From the NCBI GenBank assembly GCA_947491945.1, contig CANLLN010000018.1, positions 1-64,000 on the forward strand: a stretch of DNA of 64,000 nucleotides. Direction: 5' to 3'. Shown piece after piece: positions 26,819 to 35,705 of the stretch. The notes beneath the pieces were generated by a model. It made no database searches and had not been told where the DNA came from. It saw only the letters and a list, made by a program, of their open reading frames with translations. Within the stretch, counting starts at the first letter, position 1, and each line of letters starts with the position of its first letter. A program made the position numbers and the translations under genes. Source of the stretch: an uncultured Carboxylicivirga sp. Lineage in GTDB: Bacteria > Bacteroidota > Bacteroidia > Bacteroidales > Marinilabiliaceae.

Positions 26819-28378
26819 TTATTCGTAATATTTATCACCCCGTATGTTATTATGAAAGGGGATTGATTGTTGGTCATCAGACTCTTCATCTATCTTATCA
26901 AGGCCTCGTTTTAAGATATTATGGACAATCTTGTAGTTGAAAACATGATGTTCCAAGGCACGTTTACAAGCATTGCTCAAACGTTGGTTGCCTACTTTCT
27001 TGGCCATAGAAAGTACACCCATGCAGCTGCGATAAGCTTGTTCCGGATGCTGCTTGTGCTCGAGAAGTTGCACAATAAATTCTTTAACTGGTTCATCAAT
27101 GGAAGCTGCCCAGTTGATAAAACGTTGTGGTGTCTAATCGGTGATAAAGCGATGCGTGGTTGCCAGATGCTCACTGTTTGTAGTGTAGTTGTATGGCCTT
27201 AACTCACGCTTGTGGGTAGCAATGCGATTGTATTTATAATAAACTTCGACGGAGGATGATGTATAAAGCAACTTAACGCGTTTGCGGATATACTGGTAAG
27301 GCACGTTGTAATAGTGTTTGTCTTCACCAAGGAGCACATGGCCGTTGAGCATAACTGTAGCCATAGCCTGCTTTTTAATCTCGTAGCGCTCCACAGGTAA
27401 GGGTTTTAAATGTGCTTTTTCATCCTCGATATAGAGCTGATAACGTGATGTTGGTCGTCCGGTAAGCTTAGCGTTATTATGCGTCTCCAACTCCTTCCAG
27501 ATGGCTTTATTCAAGTCTCTGAGATTATGAAACACCTGTCGATTAATAACTGGGTATATGCGCTGATACAGGATTTTTACAGCTCCTTCGGCTAATGATT
27601 TATCCCTTGGCTTATAAGCTCTGGCTGGTAGAATGGTTGTGTCATAATGCTCTGCAAAGTCCTGGAACGTTTCATTGAGCTTCGGTTCATAACGATGGCT
27701 CTTGGTTACGGCTGACTTTAAGTTATCAGGTACAATGGCAGCCGGAACACCATTAAAGAAGTGCAAAGCGTTTTCTACTGATGCAACAAAATCCTCTTTC
27801 TTCTGACTCATCGATGCTTCAGCGTAAGTGTATTGGCTGGCACCCAAAATAGCCACAAAAAACTGCACCTGCTTGACTTCACCACTGTTAAGGTTGACTA
27901 TCTCCAGTGTTTTACCAGCATAGTCAATAAACATCTTGTCGCCCGACTTGTGGTTCATGTGCATCACCGGATTGACCTTCTGGCTCCAACGGCGATAATA
28001 CATCCCAAATTGGCTCGATTTAAAGCCGTCGGGGTGTTTAGCGATGTATTCTCTCCACATGTGCTGCCGGGTAATACCAGTCTTCTTTAATTGCCGTTCA
28101 ACGTATGGGAAGAACTTGTAAAGCGCCTGTTGTTTCGGTGTTAAAACCTCTTGTTGATTATGGCTAAATAACTGCTCAAGTTCGCTGTCACTCTTTTCTT
28201 TAAGGTCATTGATGCTCATTTTGAGCACCGAATACAGGGCGATGTACTTCTTAACCGTATTGCGTGACAACGTCAAGTAGCGACTGATAAACGACTTGCT
28301 TTTACCCTGATGATGTAGATTTAATACTTTTCTTACTTTACTCATGTCTGTTAGTTTATTAGCCATAGATTTTAGCAT
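26819..28378 (-). pseudogene. istA: IstA transposase of IS21, interrupted by an in-frame TAG
   Basis: IstA is the DDE transposase of IS21. Frame 27134-28378 carries an N-terminal helix-turn-helix (KVLNLHHQGKSKSFISRYL), the integrase core (MFIDYAGKTLEIV with first Asp, IVPDNLKSAV with second Asp, KSLAEGAVKILYQRI with Glu) and part of the C-terminal beta-barrel. A TAG follows HRFITD, after which the same frame continues TPQRFINWAASIDEPVKEF to 26819. Family members usually have tryptophan (TGG) at this position, so a TGG to TAG change is likely. The full length would be about 519 codons. Confidence 0.85.
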
Positions 28379-28529
28379 TTGGTTAAATGCAACAATTTAC
28401 AGCTTCAGCAGCATGAAAAAGTCTTTGATTTTACCTGGTCAATTTGCTCCGTTAGAGCCTGGTCACTTTGGAGCGTCAGAGAGTGGTCACTTTCATTCGT
28501 TAGACCTGGTCAATTTAAATCGTTAAGAG

Positions 28530-29537
28530 GTGGTCAACTTCAGCGTTTTTTCCAGTTTACCTGATATACACTATTGCCCCGGTACATTAAAAGAAGGAAA
28601 TAAAACCTATTCAGCAACAGCTCTAAAGCGTGTATTCAAGGGGAAGAAGGTAAGTCATATTCTTCCTTACGAGTCGCCGGCAACGAACGCGTTAACTGAT
28701 GAACTGTTTGCGGATAACCGAAAAAGGATGTCTATTTCCGGGGTACAAGAAAAATTCTCTGTTTTGCTGGATAAAAATAAATTGCGTTTAATTACCGAAG
28801 GCGAACAAGGGCAATACATTCTTAAACCTCAACCAAGTGCTGGTAAACATCCTGAAATGATGCCAGCCAACGAGCATTTAACGATGCAAATAGCAAGGCA
28901 GGTTTTTAATATCGAAACGGCCGAAAATGCGCTTATTTTTTTTCGTAACGGCGAACCGGCCTATATTACTAAGCGATTTGATGTTCAAGATGACAACACG
29001 AAGGTGGCACAGGAAGATTTTGCTGCTTTAGCGCTAAGAACGCCTCAAACACATGGCACAAACTATAAATACCTGGGTAACTATTATGATTTATTTGTGA
29101 TAATGAAAAAGTTTGTTCCTGCCTATAATATTGAAGCTCCCAAGCTTTTGAAGCTTATCCTGTTTAATTATTTATTTTCTAACGGCGATGCACATTTTAA
29201 AAACTTTTCACTCATACAAACTGACTTTGGAGATTATAAATTGAGTCCGGCTTACGATTTGTTGAATAGCCGCATTCACATTGAAGATAGGGATTTTGCA
29301 CTGGATGATGGTTTGTTACCTCCAGCTCTGGCAAAGGGAAAAGTGCATGAGCAGTTTTATCAACTTGGTGAGTTGGCAGGCATCAATATCAAACTGATTG
29401 ATAATATTTTTGCTCTGCTCAGTTCCGGGAAGGATGATGTTTTAAGGTTAATTAGTCACTCCTATCTGTCTGAAAAGTTGAAGCGTAACTACGAACAGGC
29501 CTATTTAACACGGTTAAAAAAACTGAACAGGAAATAA
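28530..29537 (+). pseudogene. hipT: Orphan hipT copy fused to the IS21 end, lacking its own start and hipB/hipS
   Basis: Identical to the HipT kinase at 2287 except at six residues, and retaining SISGVQEK, NGDAHFKN and SPAYDLL. Identity begins at serine 2 (28554); the original ATG and all of hipS and hipB are absent. The open frame continues upstream to a GTG at 28530 inside the IS21 terminal repeats, so a protein with about eight foreign N-terminal residues is possible if transcribed. All catalytic residues are intact, yet no cognate antitoxin lies here; the intact operon 26 kb away could neutralise it. Treated as a probable 5'-truncated gene; a functional orphan kinase is the alternative. 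Confidence 0.7.
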
Positions 29538-29730
29538 GGGGTAGCTCTTAGGTGTTAGGTTCTGGCTATTAGTGTCTATCAATTGAAATTCGTGTATTTT
29601 TTGGCAGAAAATATAAGCAAGCTGCCAATAGTGTTGATACTAAAATATTGATAATTAGTACTTTTGTGACTCGTCCAGGTTGGGGTTAGTTAGGAGATGC
29701 AATGAAAAAGTATCAAGGGTCAAGATTCGT

Positions 29731-30543
29731 CTAGTGCGGTTTATAGAAGAAGTTGTTAAGTATATTGATAAAAGGAGTATGCCACACCGGGCTAGCAGAG
29801 ATCAGGTCATGTCCGTAGTTAGGTGCGATCCATAAATATGCGTTAGGTATAGAGCGGTATAACTCAAGGGCTGTTTCAACCGGAAAAAGGATATCCCGGT
29901 CGCCTTGAATGATTAGCGTTTTAGTACGGATGGTTGAAAGCATCGGCGCAGTGAAATTTATGTCGTTGTAGGATTCGGAAAAGCCATTGAGTTGATGAAG
30001 AAGTTCCCTGACTTGCTTTTCCCCCCGTGGGTGTATTTTTAAGTAATAATCCCTTGTTGCTTTGTTAAGTGTTTCATAGGTATAATCCTTAAGAACATTA
30101 CGACTAGACTTGGGGAAGTAAGGCGCTGTGCCAATCAAAACCATGGCTTCCAGTCTGGAGGTATCCATAAGGGCCATGTGTAAAAGCGTGAGGCCTCCGG
30201 CACTATAGCCAATAGCTTTGAATTTATTAATATCAAGATGATCTAATAGGCTGTAGATGTCAATGGCGGATTGTTTACATGTGAATTTATGCGCCGGGTT
30301 GGTAGACTGTCCATGCCCTCGCAAATCAGGGATTATAAGTTGATAATGAGATGAAAGAGAATCAATCAGATGATACCAGTCAGCATGTGTTTGTGTAAAG
30401 CCATGCAAAAGAACAAGTGGGGATCCTTCTCCATAGCTCTCGTAATAAATATCCACGTCTTTTAAATGGACGATTTCGTTGGTTTGGCTACAACATAAAA
30501 TGACATTATAGATAAATAGAAAGAATACTATGTGAGTCTTCAT
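29731..30543 (-). CDS. Secreted alpha/beta-fold hydrolase (copy B)
   Basis: A 270-residue alpha/beta hydrolase, diverged paralogue of the gene at 3585. Signal peptide about 1-19 (ends CCSQ). Triad motifs are complete: HGFTQ, GYSAGG (nucleophile serine), GDRDILF (acid) and YGHDL (histidine). About half of its residues match copy A by eye, in contrast to the almost identical flanking blocks. That makes it an older paralogue, not a recent duplicate. It lies downstream of the S10 gene on the same strand with an esterase remnant between. Substrate unknown. Confidence 0.85.
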   Translation of the reverse strand: MKTHIVFFLFIYNVILCCSQTNEIVHLKDVDIYYESYGEGSPLVLLHGFTQTHADWYHLIDSLSSHYQLIIPDLRGHGQSTNPAHKFTCKQSAIDIYSLLDHLDINKFKAIGYSAGGLTLLHMALMDTSRLEAMVLIGTAPYFPKSSRNVLKDYTYETLNKATRDYYLKIHPRGEKQVRELLHQLNGFSESYNDINFTAPMLSTIRTKTLIIQGDRDILFPVETALELYRSIPNAYLWIAPNYGHDLISASPVWHTPFINILNNFFYKPH

Positions 30544-30555
30544 AAGATATTGATT

Positions 30556-30882
30556 TTAATGATTGAGTACGAATTTTATTCCTTTAGTTAATGCGGCCGG
30601 GAACATCGAGTAGTGGGTTTCATTTCCAATAATAGCTGTTTGGTAGACGAAGCCTGTATAGTTACGCTCCTCGATGATCTTATTAAAGTCATGCCATGGT
30701 TCCACCATTGTAAACTGCCTATTGAAAAAAATACAATACCAATTATCCTACGATTAGGATCAGAAAGTTTATATTCATTCTCAATAAAAGGCAGTAATTC
30801 TTATCTGCACATTGCTTTTTTGCCCAAAGCCGAAGGTGCAAAACAGGGTTATCACGAGGCATGCTAGAAGGGAAAGTTTCAT
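30556..30882 (-). pseudogene. Remnant of a third secreted esterase (internal deletion, frameshifts)
   Basis: On the minus strand an ATG at 30882 opens a good signal peptide (MKLSLLACLVITLFCTFGFGQ region) and about a dozen mature residues, then a stop. Further down, other frames read FIENEYKLSDPNRRIIG and then EERNYTGFVYQTAIIGNETHYSMFPAALTKGIKFVL. That tail resembles the C-terminus of Fes/IroE-like alpha/beta esterases (histidine in GNETHYS). The N- and C-terminal parts of one gene remain, with the middle lost and at least two frameshifts. It has no equivalent in copy A. Confidence 0.6.
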
Positions 30883-30897
30883 GGCTTGATAGAAAAA

Positions 30898-32394
30898 TTA
30901 ATAAGCGGATTTAATAAATTGGTTTAGATCTTCGCTCAACTTTTGTAACTGGGTTTGGTCATTGTATATCATGTGACCGGCTTCGTAGTATTTAATGGTG
31001 ACGTTGTCTTTAGTATTCTCTTCAAAATGGATATGGTCAAAACAATAGTTGGTTACAGAGAAGGGGGTGGCACCATCATAGTAACCTGCTGCTACAAATA
31101 TCTTAAGAAAAGGATTCTTAATCAACGCTCTACTAATGTCTTCACCCAAGTAGATTGGCCGACCTTTAAATTTGCCTAGTTTCCAACGATTAGCTATAGA
31201 GCTGTTAAAGGTAATGTACTGACGATCATCCGGGTAGTTAAGATCTGTTTTTAGGTATTGGAAAAATGTGGATGAATATGAACCGTCCATAAATGTGGTA
31301 CTTGGGTCATATATGGCATAATTAGACCAACTGTCAGTTGGATTAATCCGTCTTGTTAAACGGGAGTCGTACCGACCTATCATCAGACCTTCCTTTTCAA
31401 GTAGTTTGTCATAGAACATTTTAGTGCTAATGCGCAACTTCTTGCTTTTTAGATATTCCACATCTAAACCTGTGAATTCAGAGAGGTTTAATGCAAGACT
31501 GTTTAACTCTGATTCTGATAGGTTATTTCCTTTTATTATTGCCAGAGCAAGTTCATTATGGGCAAATGTCTCTGATTTTTTGATGGTTGAAAACAGGTCT
31601 GGCATTAAATCATCATTTAATTTATTATGGAACCAGGCCGTTGCCGTGTAAAATGGTAAGGTGGTCATATATGGTAGCTCATTACCCGGGGAGTCCCAGG
31701 TGAGTATATCATTTGTAAATGGAGAAATAAGCATGATACCATTGATATACAAGCCGTATTCGTTCTGCAAAAAGGATGTTACTCCACAAGCTCTAAAGCC
31801 GCCATAGCTTTCTCCAATGATTAGTTTTGGAGAATTAAAGCGATTATTTTTAGATAAGTATAGGCGAATGAATTCGGCAGTCGCCTGAATATCTTCATCA
31901 ATCCCATAGAAGAAGTCTTGAGAAGTTGGATCAAGAGCAATGCTAAAGCCAGTACCCACAGGATCGATGAAGACCAGGTCGGTATTTGGCAGCACCGAAT
32001 AGATGTTATCAATCAGATGATAAGGGGGAGGTGTTGATCGACCATTGTCACTCATTTTTACTCTTTTGGGACCAAGAATCCCCAGATTCAACCAAAATGA
32101 AGAAGAGCCAGGACCTCCGTTGAAAGAAAAGGTAACCGGCCGGTTAGTTATGTTATCATCTAAAGAATAAGCTACATAAAAGATAGAGGCTGCTGGCTTT
32201 TGGTCTTTATTCTTGAGGATGATGGTGCCAGCTGTTGCTGTGTAGTTGAGTGTAGAATTATTAATTACCAGTTTGTGTTTGGTTTTAACTGTTTGCTCCT
32301 TTAGCTCCAGACTCTTTTTTTCCTCTTGTGCTAATATAAATGAGAAGCAAAATGAAATTGTAAGAGCAAGTAATGTAGTGGTTATGGATTTCAT
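30898..32394 (-). CDS. Secreted S10 serine carboxypeptidase (copy B), intact
   Basis: A protein of about 498 residues of peptidase family S10, which removes C-terminal residues from peptides at acidic pH. Signal peptide 1-23 (ends FILAQ). Oxyanion motif NGGPGSSS (92-99), nucleophile motif IGESYGG (serine 196), Asp region AAGYYDGATPF and His region YEAGHMIY complete the triad. Start 32394 (MKSIT) gives a normal signal peptide; the frame is open 19 codons further upstream without a better start. The 3' two thirds are nearly identical to the frameshifted copy at 4412-5907, while the first 175 codons are much more diverged. Probably cotranscribed with the downstream hydrolase. Confidence 0.88.
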   Translation of the reverse strand: MKSITTTLLALTISFCFSFILAQEEKKSLELKEQTVKTKHKLVINNSTLNYTATAGTIILKNKDQKPAASIFYVAYSLDDNITNRPVTFSFNGGPGSSSFWLNLGILGPKRVKMSDNGRSTPPPYHLIDNIYSVLPNTDLVFIDPVGTGFSIALDPTSQDFFYGIDEDIQATAEFIRLYLSKNNRFNSPKLIIGESYGGFRACGVTSFLQNEYGLYINGIMLISPFTNDILTWDSPGNELPYMTTLPFYTATAWFHNKLNDDLMPDLFSTIKKSETFAHNELALAIIKGNNLSESELNSLALNLSEFTGLDVEYLKSKKLRISTKMFYDKLLEKEGLMIGRYDSRLTRRINPTDSWSNYAIYDPSTTFMDGSYSSTFFQYLKTDLNYPDDRQYITFNSSIANRWKLGKFKGRPIYLGEDISRALIKNPFLKIFVAAGYYDGATPFSVTNYCFDHIHFEENTKDNVTIKYYEAGHMIYNDQTQLQKLSEDLNQFIKSAY

Positions 32395-32556
32395 GACAGT
32401 GTAATTTAGATTGTATTCGAACGAGAACAAGACTATCAGGGAGGTGTCCATAAAATTACCGGGTTAAATAAGATTTGTCAATACTGAAATTAAACATTTA
32501 AGTTATACAGATATAAATATCACATGGTAGTGGCAGTATGAAGCATAAAATGAGGC

Positions 32557-33050
32557 TCAAGCGCCTGCGGCTAGCGTAGGATGGAAGCGCAATGAGTCCT
32601 TCGGCAAGCTCAGGAGCCGGAACGGAGGACGGTGGATGAGGTGGCGGAGGCGGTTTGCGGTGGAATAGCGGGTCGAGCCGACTGCGAGTGGAGCAAGGGT
32701 GGCAGGTTGAGAGCGATGAAATAGCGGAAACTGCCATAGCTTGGTAGTGGAGGTACGGAACGGACAAGCCGAGGGATGGCAGATTTTTGTACTGGCTGGA
32801 GTGAATACGGAGGCCAGTGCAAAAATGTGACCCCGTAAGGGCTTTGCCCACGGGGCGCAGCAGCCCGATGCCCGCAGCGACTAGCAGGCGAGCCAAACAC
32901 AGGCAGCGCTTGGGGTGAGGGCTTATTGGCCGAACAGGCGCAGCGTAGCAAGGCGGTGATGACAATGTGCCCGAGGCACAAAGAGAGCTGCCGTGAGGAA
33001 GACCGTGGGAGTTGCAAAGGGCGTGACGGATTGGCGAATATTAAAGTGGT
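32557..33050 (+). repeat. Long GC-rich, hairpin-dense element (R4); candidate structured RNA
   Basis: About 490 bases much richer in GC than its surroundings. They contain the longest copy of the family also seen at 112, 3457 and 6032. Hairpins by eye: CTGCCA/TGGTAG; ATTTTTGTACTGGC pairing with GCCAGTGCAAAAAT; CCCCGT/ACGGGG enclosing GGGC/GCCC. Two long minus-strand open frames cross it, but their translation is proline/serine/leucine-rich with no domain, as expected from open GC-rich DNA. A second small GC-rich piece follows at about 33177-33300. Function unknown; a structured noncoding RNA or a mobile-element part are the best guesses. Confidence 0.5.
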
Positions 33051-33503
33051 GAGTACTGAGTAATGAGTAGTGAGATGATTTGCCGCTTGACTAATTAAAG
33101 ACGAATTGGTGAACTGTGAAATTGATGAATTGATGAGGTTTGGGATTAATGATTGTTAGCTATGAAATAGGGAATGAGCCACCCGGAGGGCGAGACAGCG
33201 GATGCCGAGACTTTAAAAATTGACACGGAGGCATTGGCTGGCACGATACGGCATGCGCTTTTGCCGACAAGGGATGACGAACACCGATGGACCTGGTCAA
33301 GTATGTTGGGATGTTCGATTAATGATGAGGGGAATAGTTGAAGGGTTGAATTGATAAACTGGTTGAGGAGTTTATTAGTTGAAGGGTTGAGGTGAATAAC
33401 TGGGGAACTGAGAATTTGGTGAACTATTTAACTGAGGGATTGGGGATGTTGGGATTGTCATTTATCAGGATTTATTTATATTTAAGCTTTATCTGTCAGT
33501 ATT
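33051..33503. other. Gene-free spacer with stop-rich GT-biased repeats
   Basis: No gene. Degenerate units of the type gttgaagggttga and gaactgaggaattggtg run at about 33105-33140 and 33325-33440. They are purine/GT-rich on the plus strand and full of TGA and TAG in all plus frames. A GC-rich patch at 33177-33300 (cacccggagggcgagac; tggctggcacgatacgg) interrupts them. Similar arrays occur at 35430-35580 and 36363-36485. Confidence 0.6.
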
Positions 33504-34567
33504 ATGAACGAATTAATTGTAACCCCTCAATCTAAGCTTCCTCCGGTATTTGCCAATATGAGTGCCAGCTATAAGGCTTATTGGTTTATTGGTATACTTG
33601 AATGCTTGGTTGAAGAAGGGTTGGAGGAGATTCCGATACGGCGTATTTGTGCGCGTATGCTGGTAAATGCCTGGTATCCGGTTCATTTTTTTAAGCTGCA
33701 TTTTGGGGGGCTCAGGATTTAATTAGTCAGCATAATGACTTTGTGAAGGAATATCGGGGATTAGCAGCTGATATTAGGAAGAACAATCTATTAGAGATAT
33801 TAACAGAAACAGCAGATAAAGAGATTGTTGAGAAGGTAATGCATTTTAGAAAGCATGTGCCCTTCCGCTTCTTATCGCCCTGGATCGGTTATAAGAGTGA
33901 TACTCAGGTAGAGAAAGATTCTCAGGATTATAAAAATGAAGCTCCCTATGCAATCTTTCGTGACCGTAATACCATTGTCATAAATTCTACATGGATATCC
34001 TTTTTGAAATCGAATTATAAGCTTTTGATTGATTATGGTTATTGGTGTTTATCGCAATATGTTCAGTCAAAAAATCCAGGGGTACCTGATATTGCGGGTA
34101 AGTTAATAAAACCGGCCGTAAGAGGAAGTTTAGTGGCGCAGCGTATGTACTGGCAAATTGTTTTTGACCAAGTCGAACAGTTACAGTGCATTTATACCCA
34201 TAAACAGCTTACGCCCCAAAAGTTTGACGTTGAACATTACATACCATGGAGTTTTACTGCTCATAACTTGATTTGGAATCTGGTACCAGCTGATTCAAGT
34301 ATCAATTCATCAAAAAATAATAAGTTGCCGAATAAAAGTTTTTTGAAGGATTTTGTTGATTTACAAAGAATGGGTTTGCAAATTGTATTCGATAAAAGTC
34401 CGAAGAACAAGTTATTAGATGACTTTGCTGTATTTGGTGTTTCTGTCAAAGAATTGCTTAATTTACCCTCACATCGGTTCTTCGAGCTTTATGACAATCA
34501 AATATCACCCCAGTTGCAGTTGGCTCATCAACTGGGATTTGCTTATTGGAACTACCCAAATCATTAA
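33504..34567 (+). pseudogene. HNH endonuclease-domain protein, frameshifted at a G-run
   Basis: Two frames form one gene. The first (33504-33722) begins MNELIVTP and ends VHFFKLHFG. The second continues AQDLISQHNDFVKEYRG to 34567. The shift lies at six G residues (33704-33709); seven or four G would restore the frame. The C-terminal half has an HNH-type nuclease motif: CIYTHKQL, FDVEHYIPW (first His) and HNLIWNLVPADSSINSSKNN (Asn/His region). The first 170 residues are helical and unassigned. It lies 3 nt before the methyltransferase-HIT gene, so the two form an operon. The G-run could be a read error, a decay mutation or a phase-variable switch. Confidence 0.75.
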
Positions 34568-34570
34568 AGT

Positions 34571-35419
34571 ATGACAAAGAATCATTCCCACCTGACGGCC
34601 AAAGAACGCGATAAAATTTCTTTTCCAACAAATTGGCTCTTGCGCAATGGCTTACTTCGCGGACGCATATTGGATTTTGGTTGCGGCTTAGGGGCTGATA
34701 CGAAGGGACTGCAAGCGGCAGGGTTTGATGTGGAAGCTTATGATCCGTATTACAAGCCTAAGCTACTTGATGGTTATTTTGATACCATTATTTGTCAGTA
34801 TGTGATAAATGTGCTTGAAGAGAAATATCAGGAGCAAATAATTCTGGAGATGAGCTCCAAGCTGGCGCCCGGCGGCAGTGTATTTATCACAGTAAGACGT
34901 GATGTTAGATATCAAGGCTATCGAACGCATAAAATCCATCAGAAAACCACTTATCAACGTAATGTTCTTCTTAATTTCCCATCAGTATATGTGAATGATT
35001 TTTGTGAAATATACCAGATCAAGCGCAAAGTAGATCATCCTGTTAAATCAGCTTGTATTTTCTGCAGGCCATCTAATAAACTAAAGTATATCGCCGAATC
35101 ATCAAACGCATTTGCGGTGTATGATGGCTATCCGGTAAGCAAAGGGCATGCCTTGGTAATACCCAAGATGCATGAAGCAGATTATTTTAGCTTATCCAGC
35201 TCTTTGCAGCATGAGCTTGTTGATGTTGTGGCTTTTGTCAAGAATTATCTGAGGCATAAATATATGCCTGATGGTTTTAATGTGGGCATTAATGTGGGGC
35301 AGGCAGCCGGCCAGACGGTTTTTCATGTACATATTCATATTATACCCCGTTATAAGGGCGATACACCTAATCCCAAAGGCGGTGTACGACACGTTATAAA
35401 AGGTAAAGGGTTTTATTAG
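34571..35419 (+). CDS. Class I SAM-dependent methyltransferase fused to a HIT domain
   Basis: A 282-residue two-domain protein. Residues about 10-150 form a Rossmann methyltransferase domain with SAM-binding motif ILDFGCGLGADT (33-44) and the DTIICQYVINVLEE segment after strand 4. Residues about 160-282 form a HIT (histidine triad) domain with zinc-type CIFC (162-165), NVGINVGQAAGQTV and the triad HVHIHI (H252, H254, H256). HIT proteins hydrolyse or transfer nucleotide-phosphate bonds. The two activities fused suggest successive steps on a nucleic acid or nucleotide. It lies 3 nt after an HNH nuclease gene, and the pair is flanked by repeat arrays in a mobile region. The biological role is unknown to me. 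Confidence 0.87.
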   Translation: MTKNHSHLTAKERDKISFPTNWLLRNGLLRGRILDFGCGLGADTKGLQAAGFDVEAYDPYYKPKLLDGYFDTIICQYVINVLEEKYQEQIILEMSSKLAPGGSVFITVRRDVRYQGYRTHKIHQKTTYQRNVLLNFPSVYVNDFCEIYQIKRKVDHPVKSACIFCRPSNKLKYIAESSNAFAVYDGYPVSKGHALVIPKMHEADYFSLSSSLQHELVDVVAFVKNYLRHKYMPDGFNVGINVGQAAGQTVFHVHIHIIPRYKGDTPNPKGGVRHVIKGKGFY

Positions 35420-35429
35420 GTGGGATTTA

Positions 35430-35580
35430 TGATGTGAGGGATAGTTGAAGAGTTTATGCGTTGAAGTGAATAACTGGTGAGCTGGTTAGTTGGTGAACTG
35501 AGAAACTGGTGATCCGGTGAGTTGAAAAAATGGTTTAAGAGTAGAATAGTTGAACTGAGGAATTGGAGAAGGTGAGTAAT
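35430..35580 (+). repeat. Stop-rich GT-biased repeat array
   Basis: Degenerate units such as gttgaagag, gaataactggtgag, ttggtgaactgag and aactggtgatccggtgag follow the methyltransferase-HIT stop. All plus-strand frames are closed by TGA and TAG. The minus-strand frame at 35416-35661 is a by-product of this composition. It overlaps a short readable minus-strand stretch (about 35570-35735, KEDDIQQVSLLIETTWILLE) that has no start codon. Confidence 0.6.
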
Positions 35581-35705
35581 ATACGGATGCGATCTTGATG
35601 AGCAGCTTGTGGATAGAGAACGCATCCGGGGGAATCTTAGATTGTATTTTTTGCTTTTCAAGCAAAATCCAGGTTGTTTCGATTAATAGGCTGACCTGTT
35701 GAATA

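Larger units (their letters stand above)
25940..28542 (-). mobile_element. IS21-family insertion sequence, inactivated
   Basis: A 2.6-kb element with istA and istB in order on the minus strand. Ends carry the multiple terminal repeats typical of IS21: TGACCACC at 25946, 25970 and 25994 (24-bp period), and TGGTCA at 28436, 28460, 28484, 28507 and 28531. Both transposition genes are broken (istA by an in-frame TAG, istB by a frameshift). The left side abuts a transposase fragment and the right side abuts the duplicated hipT; flanks show no target-site duplication, so rearrangement followed insertion. Exact tips are uncertain by a few bases. Confidence 0.82.
28554..32480. repeat. Segmental duplication, copy B (hipT, hydrolase, S10)
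   Basis: The counterpart of 2290-5990. Near-identical blocks are 28554-29724 (to 2290-3461) and 30968-31856 (to 4482-5370, both 889 bp). Differences from copy A: hipB/hipS absent, the GC-rich repeat between hipT and hydrolase absent, an extra esterase remnant between hydrolase and S10, and an intact S10 reading frame. Beyond 32480 both copies run into GC-rich dispersed repeats. Confidence 0.8.

Noticed and set aside
498-28378. Stop-codon reassignment to explain the interrupted genes
   Set aside because: Interrupting codons are TAA, TAG and TAA, and other lesions are frameshifts. Neighbouring intact genes use all three as normal stops.
25940-28542. CRISPR-like array from the evenly spaced repeats at the element ends
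   Set aside because: The 24-bp-spaced TGACCACC/TGGTCA words are the multiple terminal repeats of IS21. There are only three to five short imperfect copies per end and no cas genes.
30613-30867. 84-codon plus-strand frame between hydrolase and S10 in copy B
   Set aside because: The minus strand of the same region carries a recognisable esterase remnant; the plus frame is its shadow.
32498-33017. Two long overlapping minus-strand open frames in the GC-rich element
   Set aside because: They overlap each other in different frames and are proline/serine/leucine-rich, without a domain or start signal. GC-rich noncoding DNA explains them.
35416-35661. 81-codon minus-strand frame after the methyltransferase-HIT gene
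   Set aside because: It is generated by the GT-biased repeat array and has a serine/leucine low-complexity translation.
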